Shown here one piece after another: positions 1-7,547 of a DNA stretch of 28,399 nt. Both the position numbers and the translations under genes were made by a program. How positions within the stretch are numbered: position 1 is the stretch's first letter; each line of letters begins with the position of its first letter. The stretch is taken from assembly GCA_964388595.1 (NCBI GenBank), contig CAYMAX010000017.1, positions 1 through 28,399 of the forward strand, given 5' to 3'. The stretch is from CAYMAX01 sp964388595. Its GTDB lineage: Bacteria; Bacteroidota; Bacteroidia; Bacteroidales; UBA932. The notes below the pieces were generated by a model. It saw nothing but the letters and a program-made list of their open reading frames with translations. It did not search any database and was not told the DNA's origin.

Positions 1-1
1 G

Positions 2-481
2 TTATTATCTGATGAAAATATGTTTATGGAATACATCAATCACGATTACAAAGATGTTGAGACTCCCATGTTTCTCAGTATTCTCAACGGCTCGTTCATG
101 TTCACAGCATCATTGCTTCAAAAGATTGATTTTACCTGTGAAGTCTCTTTCGTCAAACTTGCCTCCTACTCGGGGACAGGCAGTACCGGAGAAGTGAAAC
201 AGGTGTTGGGACTCAGTGGCAGTGTGAAAGGTCGTGATATTATCATTGTCGAAGATATCGTAGACTCCGGAGTGACTATCACTGCTCTTTATGCTCTGCT
301 CAAAGAGGCAGGTGCGCACTCCATCAAGATATGTTCCCTTTTTCTGAAACCGGCCGCATATAAGGGTTCTGTCAAAATAGATTATCCCGCTATGGAGATA
401 GGTAACGAATTCATCGTTGGCTATGGATTGGATTACAATCAGCTCGGGCGCCAGTATAAGGATATCTACATTATTGACTGA
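2..481 (+). CDS. hpt: Hypoxanthine phosphoribosyltransferase, 5' end cut by window
   Basis: Purine salvage enzyme of the cytoplasm that joins hypoxanthine (and usually guanine) to PRPP to give IMP or GMP. The frame is open from the first bases of the window, so the true start lies outside; 159 residues are visible of a usual 175-180. Seen directly: the early SFMF segment, the flexible-loop region KLASYSGT, the PRPP-binding motif VEDIVDSGVT, and a C-terminal VGYGLDYN segment typical of HPRTs. The stop is TGA at 479-481, and adk begins 23 bases later on the same strand, so the two are probably co-transcribed. The hpt-adk-obg order is, to my knowledge, common in Bacteroidales. Nothing looks damaged. 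The family call is firm; the choice of Hpt over xanthine-guanine transferases rests on overall resemblance. Confidence 0.93.
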   Translation, partial: LLSDENMFMEYINHDYKDVETPMFLSILNGSFMFTASLLQKIDFTCEVSFVKLASYSGTGSTGEVKQVLGLSGSVKGRDIIIVEDIVDSGVTITALYALLKEAGAHSIKICSLFLKPAAYKGSVKIDYPAMEIGNEFIVGYGLDYNQLGRQYKDIYIID

Positions 482-504
482 TTTGATATTAGATATACAT
501 CATC

Positions 505-1068
505 ATGAAATATTACATTCTATTCGGCCCCCCGGGAGCAGGTAAAGGGACTCAAGCCAAACTTTTGGTAGATAAATACAATTTTCTGCACATATCCACA
601 GGAGATTTGCTTCGTGCAGAAATCAACAGCGGAAGTGAACTCGGCAAAAACGCCAAAACACTTATCGAGAAAGGAGATCTGGTCCCTGATGAGATAGTGG
701 TCGAGATGATAAAAAACAAGATTAAAGCCAATCAAAATGTGAAAGGGTTCCTGCTTGATGGCTTTCCACGCACCATAGCCCAGGCAGAGGCTCTCGATGA
801 GATGCTTGAAGAGATGTCGGGGTCTGTAGATTCTGTCCTTTCCATCAACCTCGATGACAAAAAGATATTTGACCGTATATTTCACCGCGCACAGATAGAG
901 GGGCGTAAAGATGATGCCGATCCCAAAACCATCGAAAATCGCATAGCCACCTATCACCACAAGACAGAACCTCTCAAACAATATTACATCGACCGCAAAC
1001 GCTATCACGAGATAGACGGAGAGGGCACTATTGAGGAAATCTTTAAGAAACTTTCCAAACTGATTTAA
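505..1068 (+). CDS. adk: Adenylate kinase, short-LID type
   Basis: Converts AMP plus ATP into two ADP in the cytoplasm. The 187-residue protein starts with the P-loop GPPGAGKGT at residues 8-16, followed by the AMP-site segment STGDLLR and the DGFPRT motif. After the core comes only a short stretch before the closing NRIATYHHKTEPL helix, so the LID is the short type without a zinc-binding domain; this agrees with the length being close to other Bacteroidales Adk proteins. It sits 23 bases after hpt, and its TAA stop is directly followed by the ATG of obg with no spacer, which suggests translational coupling inside one operon. The start is ATG, preceded by an A/T-rich leader with no Shine-Dalgarno sequence, as usual in this phylum. 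Confidence 0.97.
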   Translation: MKYYILFGPPGAGKGTQAKLLVDKYNFLHISTGDLLRAEINSGSELGKNAKTLIEKGDLVPDEIVVEMIKNKIKANQNVKGFLLDGFPRTIAQAEALDEMLEEMSGSVDSVLSINLDDKKIFDRIFHRAQIEGRKDDADPKTIENRIATYHHKTEPLKQYYIDRKRYHEIDGEGTIEEIFKKLSKLI

Positions 1069-2061
1069 ATGTCGGAATCCAATTTCATTGACTACGTACG
1101 TCTTTTCTGCGCTTCAGGCAACGGAGGGAGAGGTTCTACTCACCTTCACAGAGAGAAGTTCGTTGCCAAAGGCGGACCTGACGGAGGCAATGGAGGAAGG
1201 GGTGGCAACATCGTTCTTCGTGGCAACCGCCAGTTCTGGACTCTGATTCATCTGAAATATCGCAAGCACATCAAAGCTGAAGACGGTGCTTCAGGCAGCG
1301 GTTGTCTGTGCCACGGCAGCGATGGCAAGGATATTTTTCTTGATGTACCATTGGGAACTGTAGCTAAAGATGCAGAGAGTGGAGAAGTCATTTGCGAAGT
1401 ACTGGAAGATGGAGAAGAGGTGATTCTGTGCAAAGGAGGAAGAGGGGGCATGGGAAATGCTTTCTTTAAGTCTCCCACTATGCAGACGCCACGATTTTCT
1501 CAGCCGGGAGAAGAAGGGACTGAGGGATGGTTCGTTTTGGAGCTCAAGCTTCTGGCAGATGTCGGATTGGTGGGATTTCCCAACGCAGGCAAATCGACTC
1601 TGCTGTCAGTAGTCTCAGCAGCGCACCCGAAGATAGCCGATTACCCTTTTACTACTTTGGAGCCAAACCTCGGCATAGTCAATTGTCGTGACGGACATTC
1701 TTTCGTGATGGCCGACATTCCCGGTATTATAGAGGGAGCCCACGAAGGTAAAGGGCTAGGACTTCGTTTTCTCAAGCATATCGAGCGCAATTCGATGCTG
1801 CTGTTTATGGTCCCTGCCGATGCGGACGACATCTCTCAGGAATACGAGATATTGCTCAAAGAGCTACGAGAGTTTAATCCCGAATTGCTCGACAAGGAGC
1901 GTGTACTCGCTATTTCCAAGTCCGATATGCTCGACGAAGAGCTGGAAAACGAAATCAAAAAACATCTACCCAAGGAGATTAAAAGCATTTTTATCTCATC
2001 TGTTACGATGAAAAATATCCTCGCTCTGAAAGACCTTCTCTGGGAGATGCTTAATTCATAA
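1069..2061 (+). CDS. obgE: Obg-family GTPase (ribosome assembly)
   Basis: Obg GTPases bind the large ribosomal subunit precursor and link ribosome assembly to growth and stress. Residues 1 to about 155 form the glycine-rich Obg fold (GNGGRG repeats). The G domain follows: G1 GFPNAGKST at 169-177, G2 region YPFTT, G3 DIPGI at 216-220, and G4 written as SKSD at 283-286 rather than the usual NKxD. The protein ends right after the G domain at 330 residues, so there is no OCT domain. As I recall, many Bacteroidales Obg proteins are near 385-390 residues, with an acidic tail that is missing here. The gene abuts adk (TAA then ATG) and is followed after 4 bases by the PAP2 gene. Confidence 0.96.
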   Translation: MSESNFIDYVRLFCASGNGGRGSTHLHREKFVAKGGPDGGNGGRGGNIVLRGNRQFWTLIHLKYRKHIKAEDGASGSGCLCHGSDGKDIFLDVPLGTVAKDAESGEVICEVLEDGEEVILCKGGRGGMGNAFFKSPTMQTPRFSQPGEEGTEGWFVLELKLLADVGLVGFPNAGKSTLLSVVSAAHPKIADYPFTTLEPNLGIVNCRDGHSFVMADIPGIIEGAHEGKGLGLRFLKHIERNSMLLFMVPADADDISQEYEILLKELREFNPELLDKERVLAISKSDMLDEELENEIKKHLPKEIKSIFISSVTMKNILALKDLLWEMLNS

Positions 2062-2065
2062 CACT

Positions 2066-2707
2066 ATGCTTGATTATCTTCTCGCTTTAGACAGAGCCAT
2101 ACTCATCGCTGTAAATGGATGTTATAGCAGCTTTGCAGATGCCGTTATGCTCTTTTTCTCTGCCAAGACAGTGTGGATACCCCTCTATGTACTCATCGCA
2201 GCAGGTCTTTTTTGCTACAAATGCTATGGCAATCACTCTTACATTCGCACCATTCGTCAGGACACTCCTGTCCCCATGTGGTTGATAGGGATTATCTGTG
2301 TAGCAGCATTGGGGATTTGTTTCGGGCTTTGCGATCAGATATCAAGTCTTATCAAAGAATCTCTCATGAGGCTGCGTCCTTCCAACGAGCCCACCCTTGT
2401 CGGTATCATTCGCACCCCTGAAGGACTTGGAGGACTATATGGATTCCCATCGAGCCATGCCGCCAATACTTTCGGTTTTGCACTATTGTCATCCCTTATC
2501 TTCAGGAGATGGTGGTATTCAGTTCCTATCACTTTGTGGGCTGCCATAGTCTCCTACAGCAGGATTTACCTCGCCAAGCATTACCCTCTCGATGTGATTT
2601 GCGGAGCTATTCTCGGTCTGATTATCGCCATAGGGATATATTACCTGTGGAAGTGGATACTCTCTTTAATCAGGAAATCGTACTCGTCAAGATGCTCTGC
2701 TTCATAG
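2066..2707 (+). CDS. PAP2-family membrane phosphatase
   Basis: Membrane phosphatase of the type 2 phosphatidic acid phosphatase superfamily, whose members act on lipid phosphates such as undecaprenyl diphosphate, phosphatidylglycerol phosphate or lipid A phosphates. All three signature motifs are present in order: K-x6-RP (KESLMRLRP), PSSH (the P-S-G/S-H element carrying the first catalytic His), and SR-x5-H-x3-D (SRIYLAKHYPLD). Several hydrophobic segments, near residues 40-55, 70-90, 145-165 and 180-205, indicate a multi-pass inner membrane protein with its active site toward the periplasm. The 213-residue length fits. It starts 4 bases after obg, and its last 16 bases overlap lplA. The exact lipid substrate cannot be told from sequence; undecaprenyl-diphosphate recycling is the simplest guess. 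Confidence 0.9.
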   Translation: MLDYLLALDRAILIAVNGCYSSFADAVMLFFSAKTVWIPLYVLIAAGLFCYKCYGNHSYIRTIRQDTPVPMWLIGIICVAALGICFGLCDQISSLIKESLMRLRPSNEPTLVGIIRTPEGLGGLYGFPSSHAANTFGFALLSSLIFRRWWYSVPITLWAAIVSYSRIYLAKHYPLDVICGAILGLIIAIGIYYLWKWILSLIRKSYSSRCSAS

Positions 2708-3690
2708 ACCACACCACCGATCCATATTTCAATCTCGCTGCTGAAGAATATCTCCTCAAGCAATACACATCTCCCATCTTCAGACTTTGGAGAAATGATG
2801 CCTCCATCATCATCGGCAGGTACCAGAATGCCTTGGCGCAGATAAATGTCCCATACGTCAATGAGCACCATATCCCGGTGGTCAGAAGGCTGAGCGGAGG
2901 AGGTGCTGTCTATCACGACCTTGGCAATATCAATTTCACATTCATAGACCAAAGAATCGAAGGTGAAGATACTTCCGGAATGTTCAAAAGATTTACCGCA
3001 CCTATTATCGAAGCACTTCGAGGCCTCGGGGTCGCTGCCTGTCTGGAAGGGAGAAATGACCTGGTGATAGATGGTCGTAAATTTTCGGGCAATTCGATAT
3101 GTGTCTATCAAAATCGCGTTTTGCAGCACGGTACCCTGCTCTTTGCCTCAAGTATGGGCTCACTTTCACAAGCTCTTATCACCAGACCTGAGAAGTTTAA
3201 AGACAAAAGTGTGAAGTCCAATGCCGCCAGAGTGACCAATATATCGGAACACCTTTCAGATGAGATGAAGACTACTATGGATTCGGAGCATTTTATGGAA
3301 TATCTCACGCAATTCATAATGAGTAAAGGGGGCGACTACACTTTATCTCACTATTCTGAAAAGGAAATGGAGAATATCAGCAGGCTCGCCACCGACAAAT
3401 ATTCCACACGCGAATGGAATTACGGAGAGTCACCCAAATATCAGTTTTCAAACTCCATCAAGCTGCCTTGCGGCATGATAGAAGTCTTTTTGGATGTCGA
3501 CAAAGGGATTATCAGAAAGTGCCGGATTATGGGCGATTTCTTTTTCCTTCGACCTGTGGACGAGTTATGTGAGGCACTCGAGGGAGTCCCTCACCGCTAC
3601 GACGATATATTCGCCTCCCTTTCATCTCTCCCTATCAGAGACTACTTCGGAGACGATATTATCGACGAACTTACAGCTGTCTTTCTCTGA
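2692..3690 (+). CDS. lplA: Lipoate-protein ligase A
   Basis: Attaches lipoate to the lysine of E2 and H proteins of 2-oxoacid dehydrogenases and the glycine cleavage system, through lipoyl-AMP. The 332-residue protein has an N-terminal FNLAAEEYLL helix, the lipoyl-adenylate loop RRLSGGGAVYHD (about 65-76), the GRKFSGNS segment with the conserved binding lysine, and a C-terminal accessory domain, as in two-domain LplA proteins. I chose ATG 2692 because homology begins there; the same frame is open upstream to 2509, but that part lies inside the PAP2 gene in another frame. The start overlaps the PAP2 stop by 16 bases, so the genes are probably coupled. The gene ends 8 bases from the convergent mutB. 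Confidence 0.93.
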   Translation: MLCFIDHTTDPYFNLAAEEYLLKQYTSPIFRLWRNDASIIIGRYQNALAQINVPYVNEHHIPVVRRLSGGGAVYHDLGNINFTFIDQRIEGEDTSGMFKRFTAPIIEALRGLGVAACLEGRNDLVIDGRKFSGNSICVYQNRVLQHGTLLFASSMGSLSQALITRPEKFKDKSVKSNAARVTNISEHLSDEMKTTMDSEHFMEYLTQFIMSKGGDYTLSHYSEKEMENISRLATDKYSTREWNYGESPKYQFSNSIKLPCGMIEVFLDVDKGIIRKCRIMGDFFFLRPVDELCEALEGVPHRYDDIFASLSSLPIRDYFGDDIIDELTAVFL

Positions 3691-3698
3691 TGTAAAGA

Positions 3699-5732
3699 CT
3701 ACTTCTTGTTTAACAATTCAATGATTTTGATGGCAGCCACAGGTACTTGTGTGCCGGGACCGAAAATGGCAGCAGCACCCGCTTTGTAAAGGGCATCGTA
3801 ATCCTGAGCAGGTATCACCCCTCCTACTATGACCAAAATATCTTCTCGGCCAAGTTTCTTGAGTGCAGCTATAATCTGAGGTACCAATGTCTTGTGACCT
3901 GCAGCCAGAGAAGAGACGCCGACAGCGTGAACATCATTTTCCACAGCTTGCTTGGCAGCTTCTTCGGGAGTCTGGAACAGGGGACCCATATCGACATCAA
4001 AGCCGCAATCGGCATAACCCGTGGCAACGACTTTGGCTCCGCGGTCGTGTCCGTCCTGTCCAAGTTTGGCAATCATAATACGAGGCTGACGACCCTCTTT
4101 CTTGGCAAAGGCGGCAACCATCTCTTTGGCTTTTTCAAAGTTTGAATCATTCTTCACTTCTGAAGAATAAACACCTGTATTCATTCTTATTACTGCTTTA
4201 TATCTTCCAACTACGACTTCACAAGCATCGGATATTTCACCCAATGTAGCTCTGTTGCGAGCTGCTTCCACTGCAAGTTCCAAGAGATTACCCTTGCCTG
4301 TCTTGACAGATTCTGTAATGGCCTCGAGACACTTTTTGACTTTATCACTGTCTCTGTGTGCACGAAGCTCTTGCAGCCTTTTAACCTGACTTTCGCGAAC
4401 TTTGGTATTATCCACATCGAGTATCTCAATGGGGTCTTCTTTATCGAGACGATATTCGTTGAGTCCGATAATCTTGTCTTCACCTGAGTCAATGCGTGCC
4501 TGCTTGCGGGCAGCAGCCTCCTCGATTCTGAGTTTGGGAATACCTGTCTCGATAGCTTTGGCCATACCGCCAAGCTTCTCAACCTCCTCGATGAGCTCCC
4601 ATGCTTTGTGAGCAAGCTCATCTGTAAGCGATTCGACATAATAGGAACCTGCCCATGGATCTATGGAACGGCATATATCGGTCTCTTCCTGAATATAGAG
4701 CTGTGTATTACGGGCAATACGTGCCGAGAAATCGGTAGGAAGAGCAATAGCTTCATCAAGTGCGTTGGTATGGAGTGACTGGGTATGTCCCAGGGCAGCA
4801 GCCATAGCCTCAATACATGTACGGGCGACATTGTTGAACGGGTCCTGCTCAGTAAGAGACCAACCCGAAGTCTGACAGTGAGTTCTCAAAGATAGAGACT
4901 TAACGTTCTTGGGGTGGAACATATTGACGATCTTGGCCCATAGCATACGGGCTGCACGCATCTTGGCTATCTCCATAAAATGGTCCATACCTATACCCCA
5001 GAAGAATGACAATCTGGGAGCAAAAGCATCTACATCTATACCTGCTTTGATACCGGTTCTGATATATTCAAGACCATCGGCCAGAGTATAGGCCATCTCT
5101 ATCTCAGGGGTGGCACCTGCTTCCTGCATGTGATACCCTGAAATGGATATGGAATTGAACTTGGGCATATATTTCGAGGTATATGAGAAGATATCTCCGA
5201 TAATCCTCATAGAAAATTCTGGGGGATAGATGTATGTGTTGCGGACCATAAATTCCTTCAATATGTCATTTTGGATAGTCCCCTGCATCTCTTCAAGGCT
5301 TGCACCCTGTTCCAACCCTGCTACGATATAAAAAGCAAGAATCGGGAGCACAGCACCATTCATAGTCATGGAAACAGACATCTTGTTGAGCGGTATCTGG
5401 TCGAAAAGCACCTTCATATCTTCTACACTGCAGATAGACACTCCTGCCTTACCCACATCACCCACTACACGCGGATGGTCTGCATCATATCCTCTGTGAG
5501 TGGCAAGGTCGAAAGCTACTGAAAGTCCTTTCTGCCCTCCTGCCATGTTTCGGCGGTAGAATGCGTTGGATTCTTCTGCTGTAGAAAAACCGGCATATTG
5601 ACGTACAGTCCATGGTTTCTGAACATACATGGTGCTGTACGGACCACGTAGATATGGAGGAATACCTGCTGCATAGCAGAGATGTTCCATCCCTTTGAGG
5701 TCTTCTTTGGTATATATTCCTTTTATGGTCAT
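3699..5732 (-). CDS. mutB: Methylmalonyl-CoA mutase, large catalytic subunit, N-terminally short
   Basis: Adenosylcobalamin-dependent interconversion of succinyl-CoA and R-methylmalonyl-CoA, in Bacteroidales part of the fermentative route to propionate. The TIM-barrel region is very well conserved (RGPYSTMY, AFDLATHRGYD, SVSMTMNGAV, NALDEAIALPT). The cobalamin-binding domain covers about 550-677, with D-x-H-x2-G at 560-565 (His562 as lower cobalt ligand), SLAAGH and the VGGVIP loop. At 677 residues it is roughly 35-40 shorter than usual large subunits (about 710-740). The missing part is the N-terminus, which in the known structure wraps the partner subunit. The protein begins at TIKGIYTKEDL, the middle of the usual 'EGI-x-IK-x-LYT' segment. 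The reading frame cannot be extended: one codon upstream is the mutA stop, in the same frame. Confidence 0.96.
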   Translation of the reverse strand: MTIKGIYTKEDLKGMEHLCYAAGIPPYLRGPYSTMYVQKPWTVRQYAGFSTAEESNAFYRRNMAGGQKGLSVAFDLATHRGYDADHPRVVGDVGKAGVSICSVEDMKVLFDQIPLNKMSVSMTMNGAVLPILAFYIVAGLEQGASLEEMQGTIQNDILKEFMVRNTYIYPPEFSMRIIGDIFSYTSKYMPKFNSISISGYHMQEAGATPEIEMAYTLADGLEYIRTGIKAGIDVDAFAPRLSFFWGIGMDHFMEIAKMRAARMLWAKIVNMFHPKNVKSLSLRTHCQTSGWSLTEQDPFNNVARTCIEAMAAALGHTQSLHTNALDEAIALPTDFSARIARNTQLYIQEETDICRSIDPWAGSYYVESLTDELAHKAWELIEEVEKLGGMAKAIETGIPKLRIEEAAARKQARIDSGEDKIIGLNEYRLDKEDPIEILDVDNTKVRESQVKRLQELRAHRDSDKVKKCLEAITESVKTGKGNLLELAVEAARNRATLGEISDACEVVVGRYKAVIRMNTGVYSSEVKNDSNFEKAKEMVAAFAKKEGRQPRIMIAKLGQDGHDRGAKVVATGYADCGFDVDMGPLFQTPEEAAKQAVENDVHAVGVSSLAAGHKTLVPQIIAALKKLGREDILVIVGGVIPAQDYDALYKAGAAAIFGPGTQVPVAAIKIIELLNKK

Positions 5733-5735
5733 AGC

Positions 5736-7529
5736 TTATTGAATATTGAGAAGTTGTTGATAATGTCTGAGAGTCTCCAACACGTTGCTTTTTACATTGA
5801 TAAAATTATGAATTCCTTTGGCCTCGAGAGCATCTTTGCACAAAGGATCTCCAGCGACAACAAGAATGGCTTTGTCACCCAATTGCTGAGCTATTGCAGG
5901 GACTGCATCGGTGTATTCGTCATCTGATGAGCAAGCTACCACTATCTCTGCCTTGGAAGCAAGGGCAGCTTTGACCCCTTCTTCGATGGTAGAGAAACGA
6001 TTGTTGTCTATGACACGGATGCCTGCCACTGCGAAAAAGTTGGAAGAAAATTGAGCACGTGCGCGGCACATGGCCAGATTGCCAAATGTGAGCATAAATG
6101 CCTTGGGCGACTTACCGCTTCTGTCAGTAGCCAAACGGAGCTTTTCAAACTCTATGGAGCCTCTGTAAGATGGCAGAGGCTGAGCCATCAATTCTTTATC
6201 ACGGTGTTCAGCACCTTGGTCGAGAGTAATATCTTTGTCAGCTTTCTCAAGGAAATTGGGGAATTGATTGGTGCCGAGAAGTGTCTGTCTGCGGGTCGCA
6301 ATATTCTTATCTTTCTTGTCAGATACCGACTTAATCTCACTCTGTATAAAACCTTTCTTGAAAGAAGCAACATAACCACCATCTTTGTTGACAGTCTCGA
6401 AGAGTTGTGAAGCTGCTTCCATAAGGGAGTTTGTCAGATTTTCGATGTAATAGGAACCTGCACCCGGGTCTGCCACCTTATCAAAATGAGACTCTTCCTT
6501 GAGAATATTCTGCACATTGCGTGCGATACGGGAAGAAAATTCGGAAGCAGGATGAAATGCGTTATCGAAGGGAAGCACTTCAAGAGTATTCACTCCGCCA
6601 ATGGCAGCACTCATAGCTTCCGTAGTGCCTCTCAACATATTGACGTAGGGATCATAAATAGTTTGATTCCATGCACTTGTAGTGGCAAAAACATCTATAT
6701 CCAAGCCACATATATTTTTCCATAGTGTGCGAACGCAACGGAATTTGGCTATTTCCATAAAATAGGAACTGCCTACAGCGAAAGAGAACCACATCCTTTC
6801 TGCCACCTCTTTTCCTTCGAAACCGAGATTTTGCAGACGGGAAATATGTTCTTTGGCCTGAGCCAATGCGAAAGCGAGCTCCTGCACCAGGTTTGCTCCG
6901 GCATTGCTATAGGGGACTGCATCCACAGAGATGACGCGAATATTGGGATATTCCTTCACTGCATCGAGACACTCTTTGATCCTGGGATATGCCCCTTCTT
7001 CGCAGAAATGGCCCTTGGTGGTAAAAGGACGCATAGGATTGAAACCAAAGCAGACTTTTATCTCTTCTTTTTTGAGGCCCTGACCGGAAACGTATTTTAG
7101 AAAATTAAATAAAGTCTCTCTCGATTTCAGGCAAACACCCTGAAATGAAATCTCAATGGAGGGAATAGTTATGCCATTGAGAAGGAGAGAAAAATCTTCC
7201 TCTGTGAGTATTTTCTTGTCATCAAGTGCAAAACCGAGAGAATTAACTCCTCTGTCAAGTATTGCAAGAGCCTGGTTATTGATTTGCTTCAAGTCTCCAG
7301 TGCAGGAAAGGGTCTGATGTATCCTCCACCGGTTGTCTCTGCGGTCTGAGAGTGCGAGCTTGAGATGATCAAGGTCTTCTGCGCGATAATAGGGACGGAC
7401 GGCGAAACCCTCCGGAGTCCTCCAGACAAGTTTCTTCTCGTAATCAGCCCCCTTTAAATCTTTTATGATTGCTTCTTCCCACTGTTGTGTGGTGACAGGT
7501 GGAAATTCGGCAAATAGTTTTTTAGCCAT
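5736..7529 (-). CDS. mutA: Methylmalonyl-CoA mutase, small subunit
   Basis: Non-catalytic partner of MutB in the two-subunit bacterial enzyme. The 597-residue protein has the usual N-terminal LFAEFPPVT...W segment, then WRTPEGFAVRPYY (the linker-like motif that MutB here lacks), a degenerate TIM barrel (AFALAQAKEHI, WNQTIYDPYVNMLRG, DPGAGSYY) and a C-terminal Rossmann-like domain. That last domain has no D-x-H-x2-G, so it should not bind cobalamin, as expected for MutA. The start at ATG 7527-7529 fits the family N-terminus. It begins 18 bases after hutU on the same strand, and its TAA is followed by GCT and then the mutB ATG in the same frame. No promoter is visible in the 18-base gap, so transcription should come from the hutU promoter. 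Confidence 0.95.
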   Translation of the reverse strand: MAKKLFAEFPPVTTQQWEEAIIKDLKGADYEKKLVWRTPEGFAVRPYYRAEDLDHLKLALSDRRDNRWRIHQTLSCTGDLKQINNQALAILDRGVNSLGFALDDKKILTEEDFSLLLNGITIPSIEISFQGVCLKSRETLFNFLKYVSGQGLKKEEIKVCFGFNPMRPFTTKGHFCEEGAYPRIKECLDAVKEYPNIRVISVDAVPYSNAGANLVQELAFALAQAKEHISRLQNLGFEGKEVAERMWFSFAVGSSYFMEIAKFRCVRTLWKNICGLDIDVFATTSAWNQTIYDPYVNMLRGTTEAMSAAIGGVNTLEVLPFDNAFHPASEFSSRIARNVQNILKEESHFDKVADPGAGSYYIENLTNSLMEAASQLFETVNKDGGYVASFKKGFIQSEIKSVSDKKDKNIATRRQTLLGTNQFPNFLEKADKDITLDQGAEHRDKELMAQPLPSYRGSIEFEKLRLATDRSGKSPKAFMLTFGNLAMCRARAQFSSNFFAVAGIRVIDNNRFSTIEEGVKAALASKAEIVVACSSDDEYTDAVPAIAQQLGDKAILVVAGDPLCKDALEAKGIHNFINVKSNVLETLRHYQQLLNIQ

Positions 7530-7547
7530 ATTATTGAAAATCTTATA

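Noticed and set aside
520..1008. A 162-codon open frame on the minus strand
   Set aside because: Antisense to adk; the hydrophobic look comes from the complement of adk codons.
2509..2691. An N-terminal extension of lplA by 61 residues
   Set aside because: It lies within the PAP2 gene in another frame, and lipoate-ligase similarity begins at the ATG at 2692.
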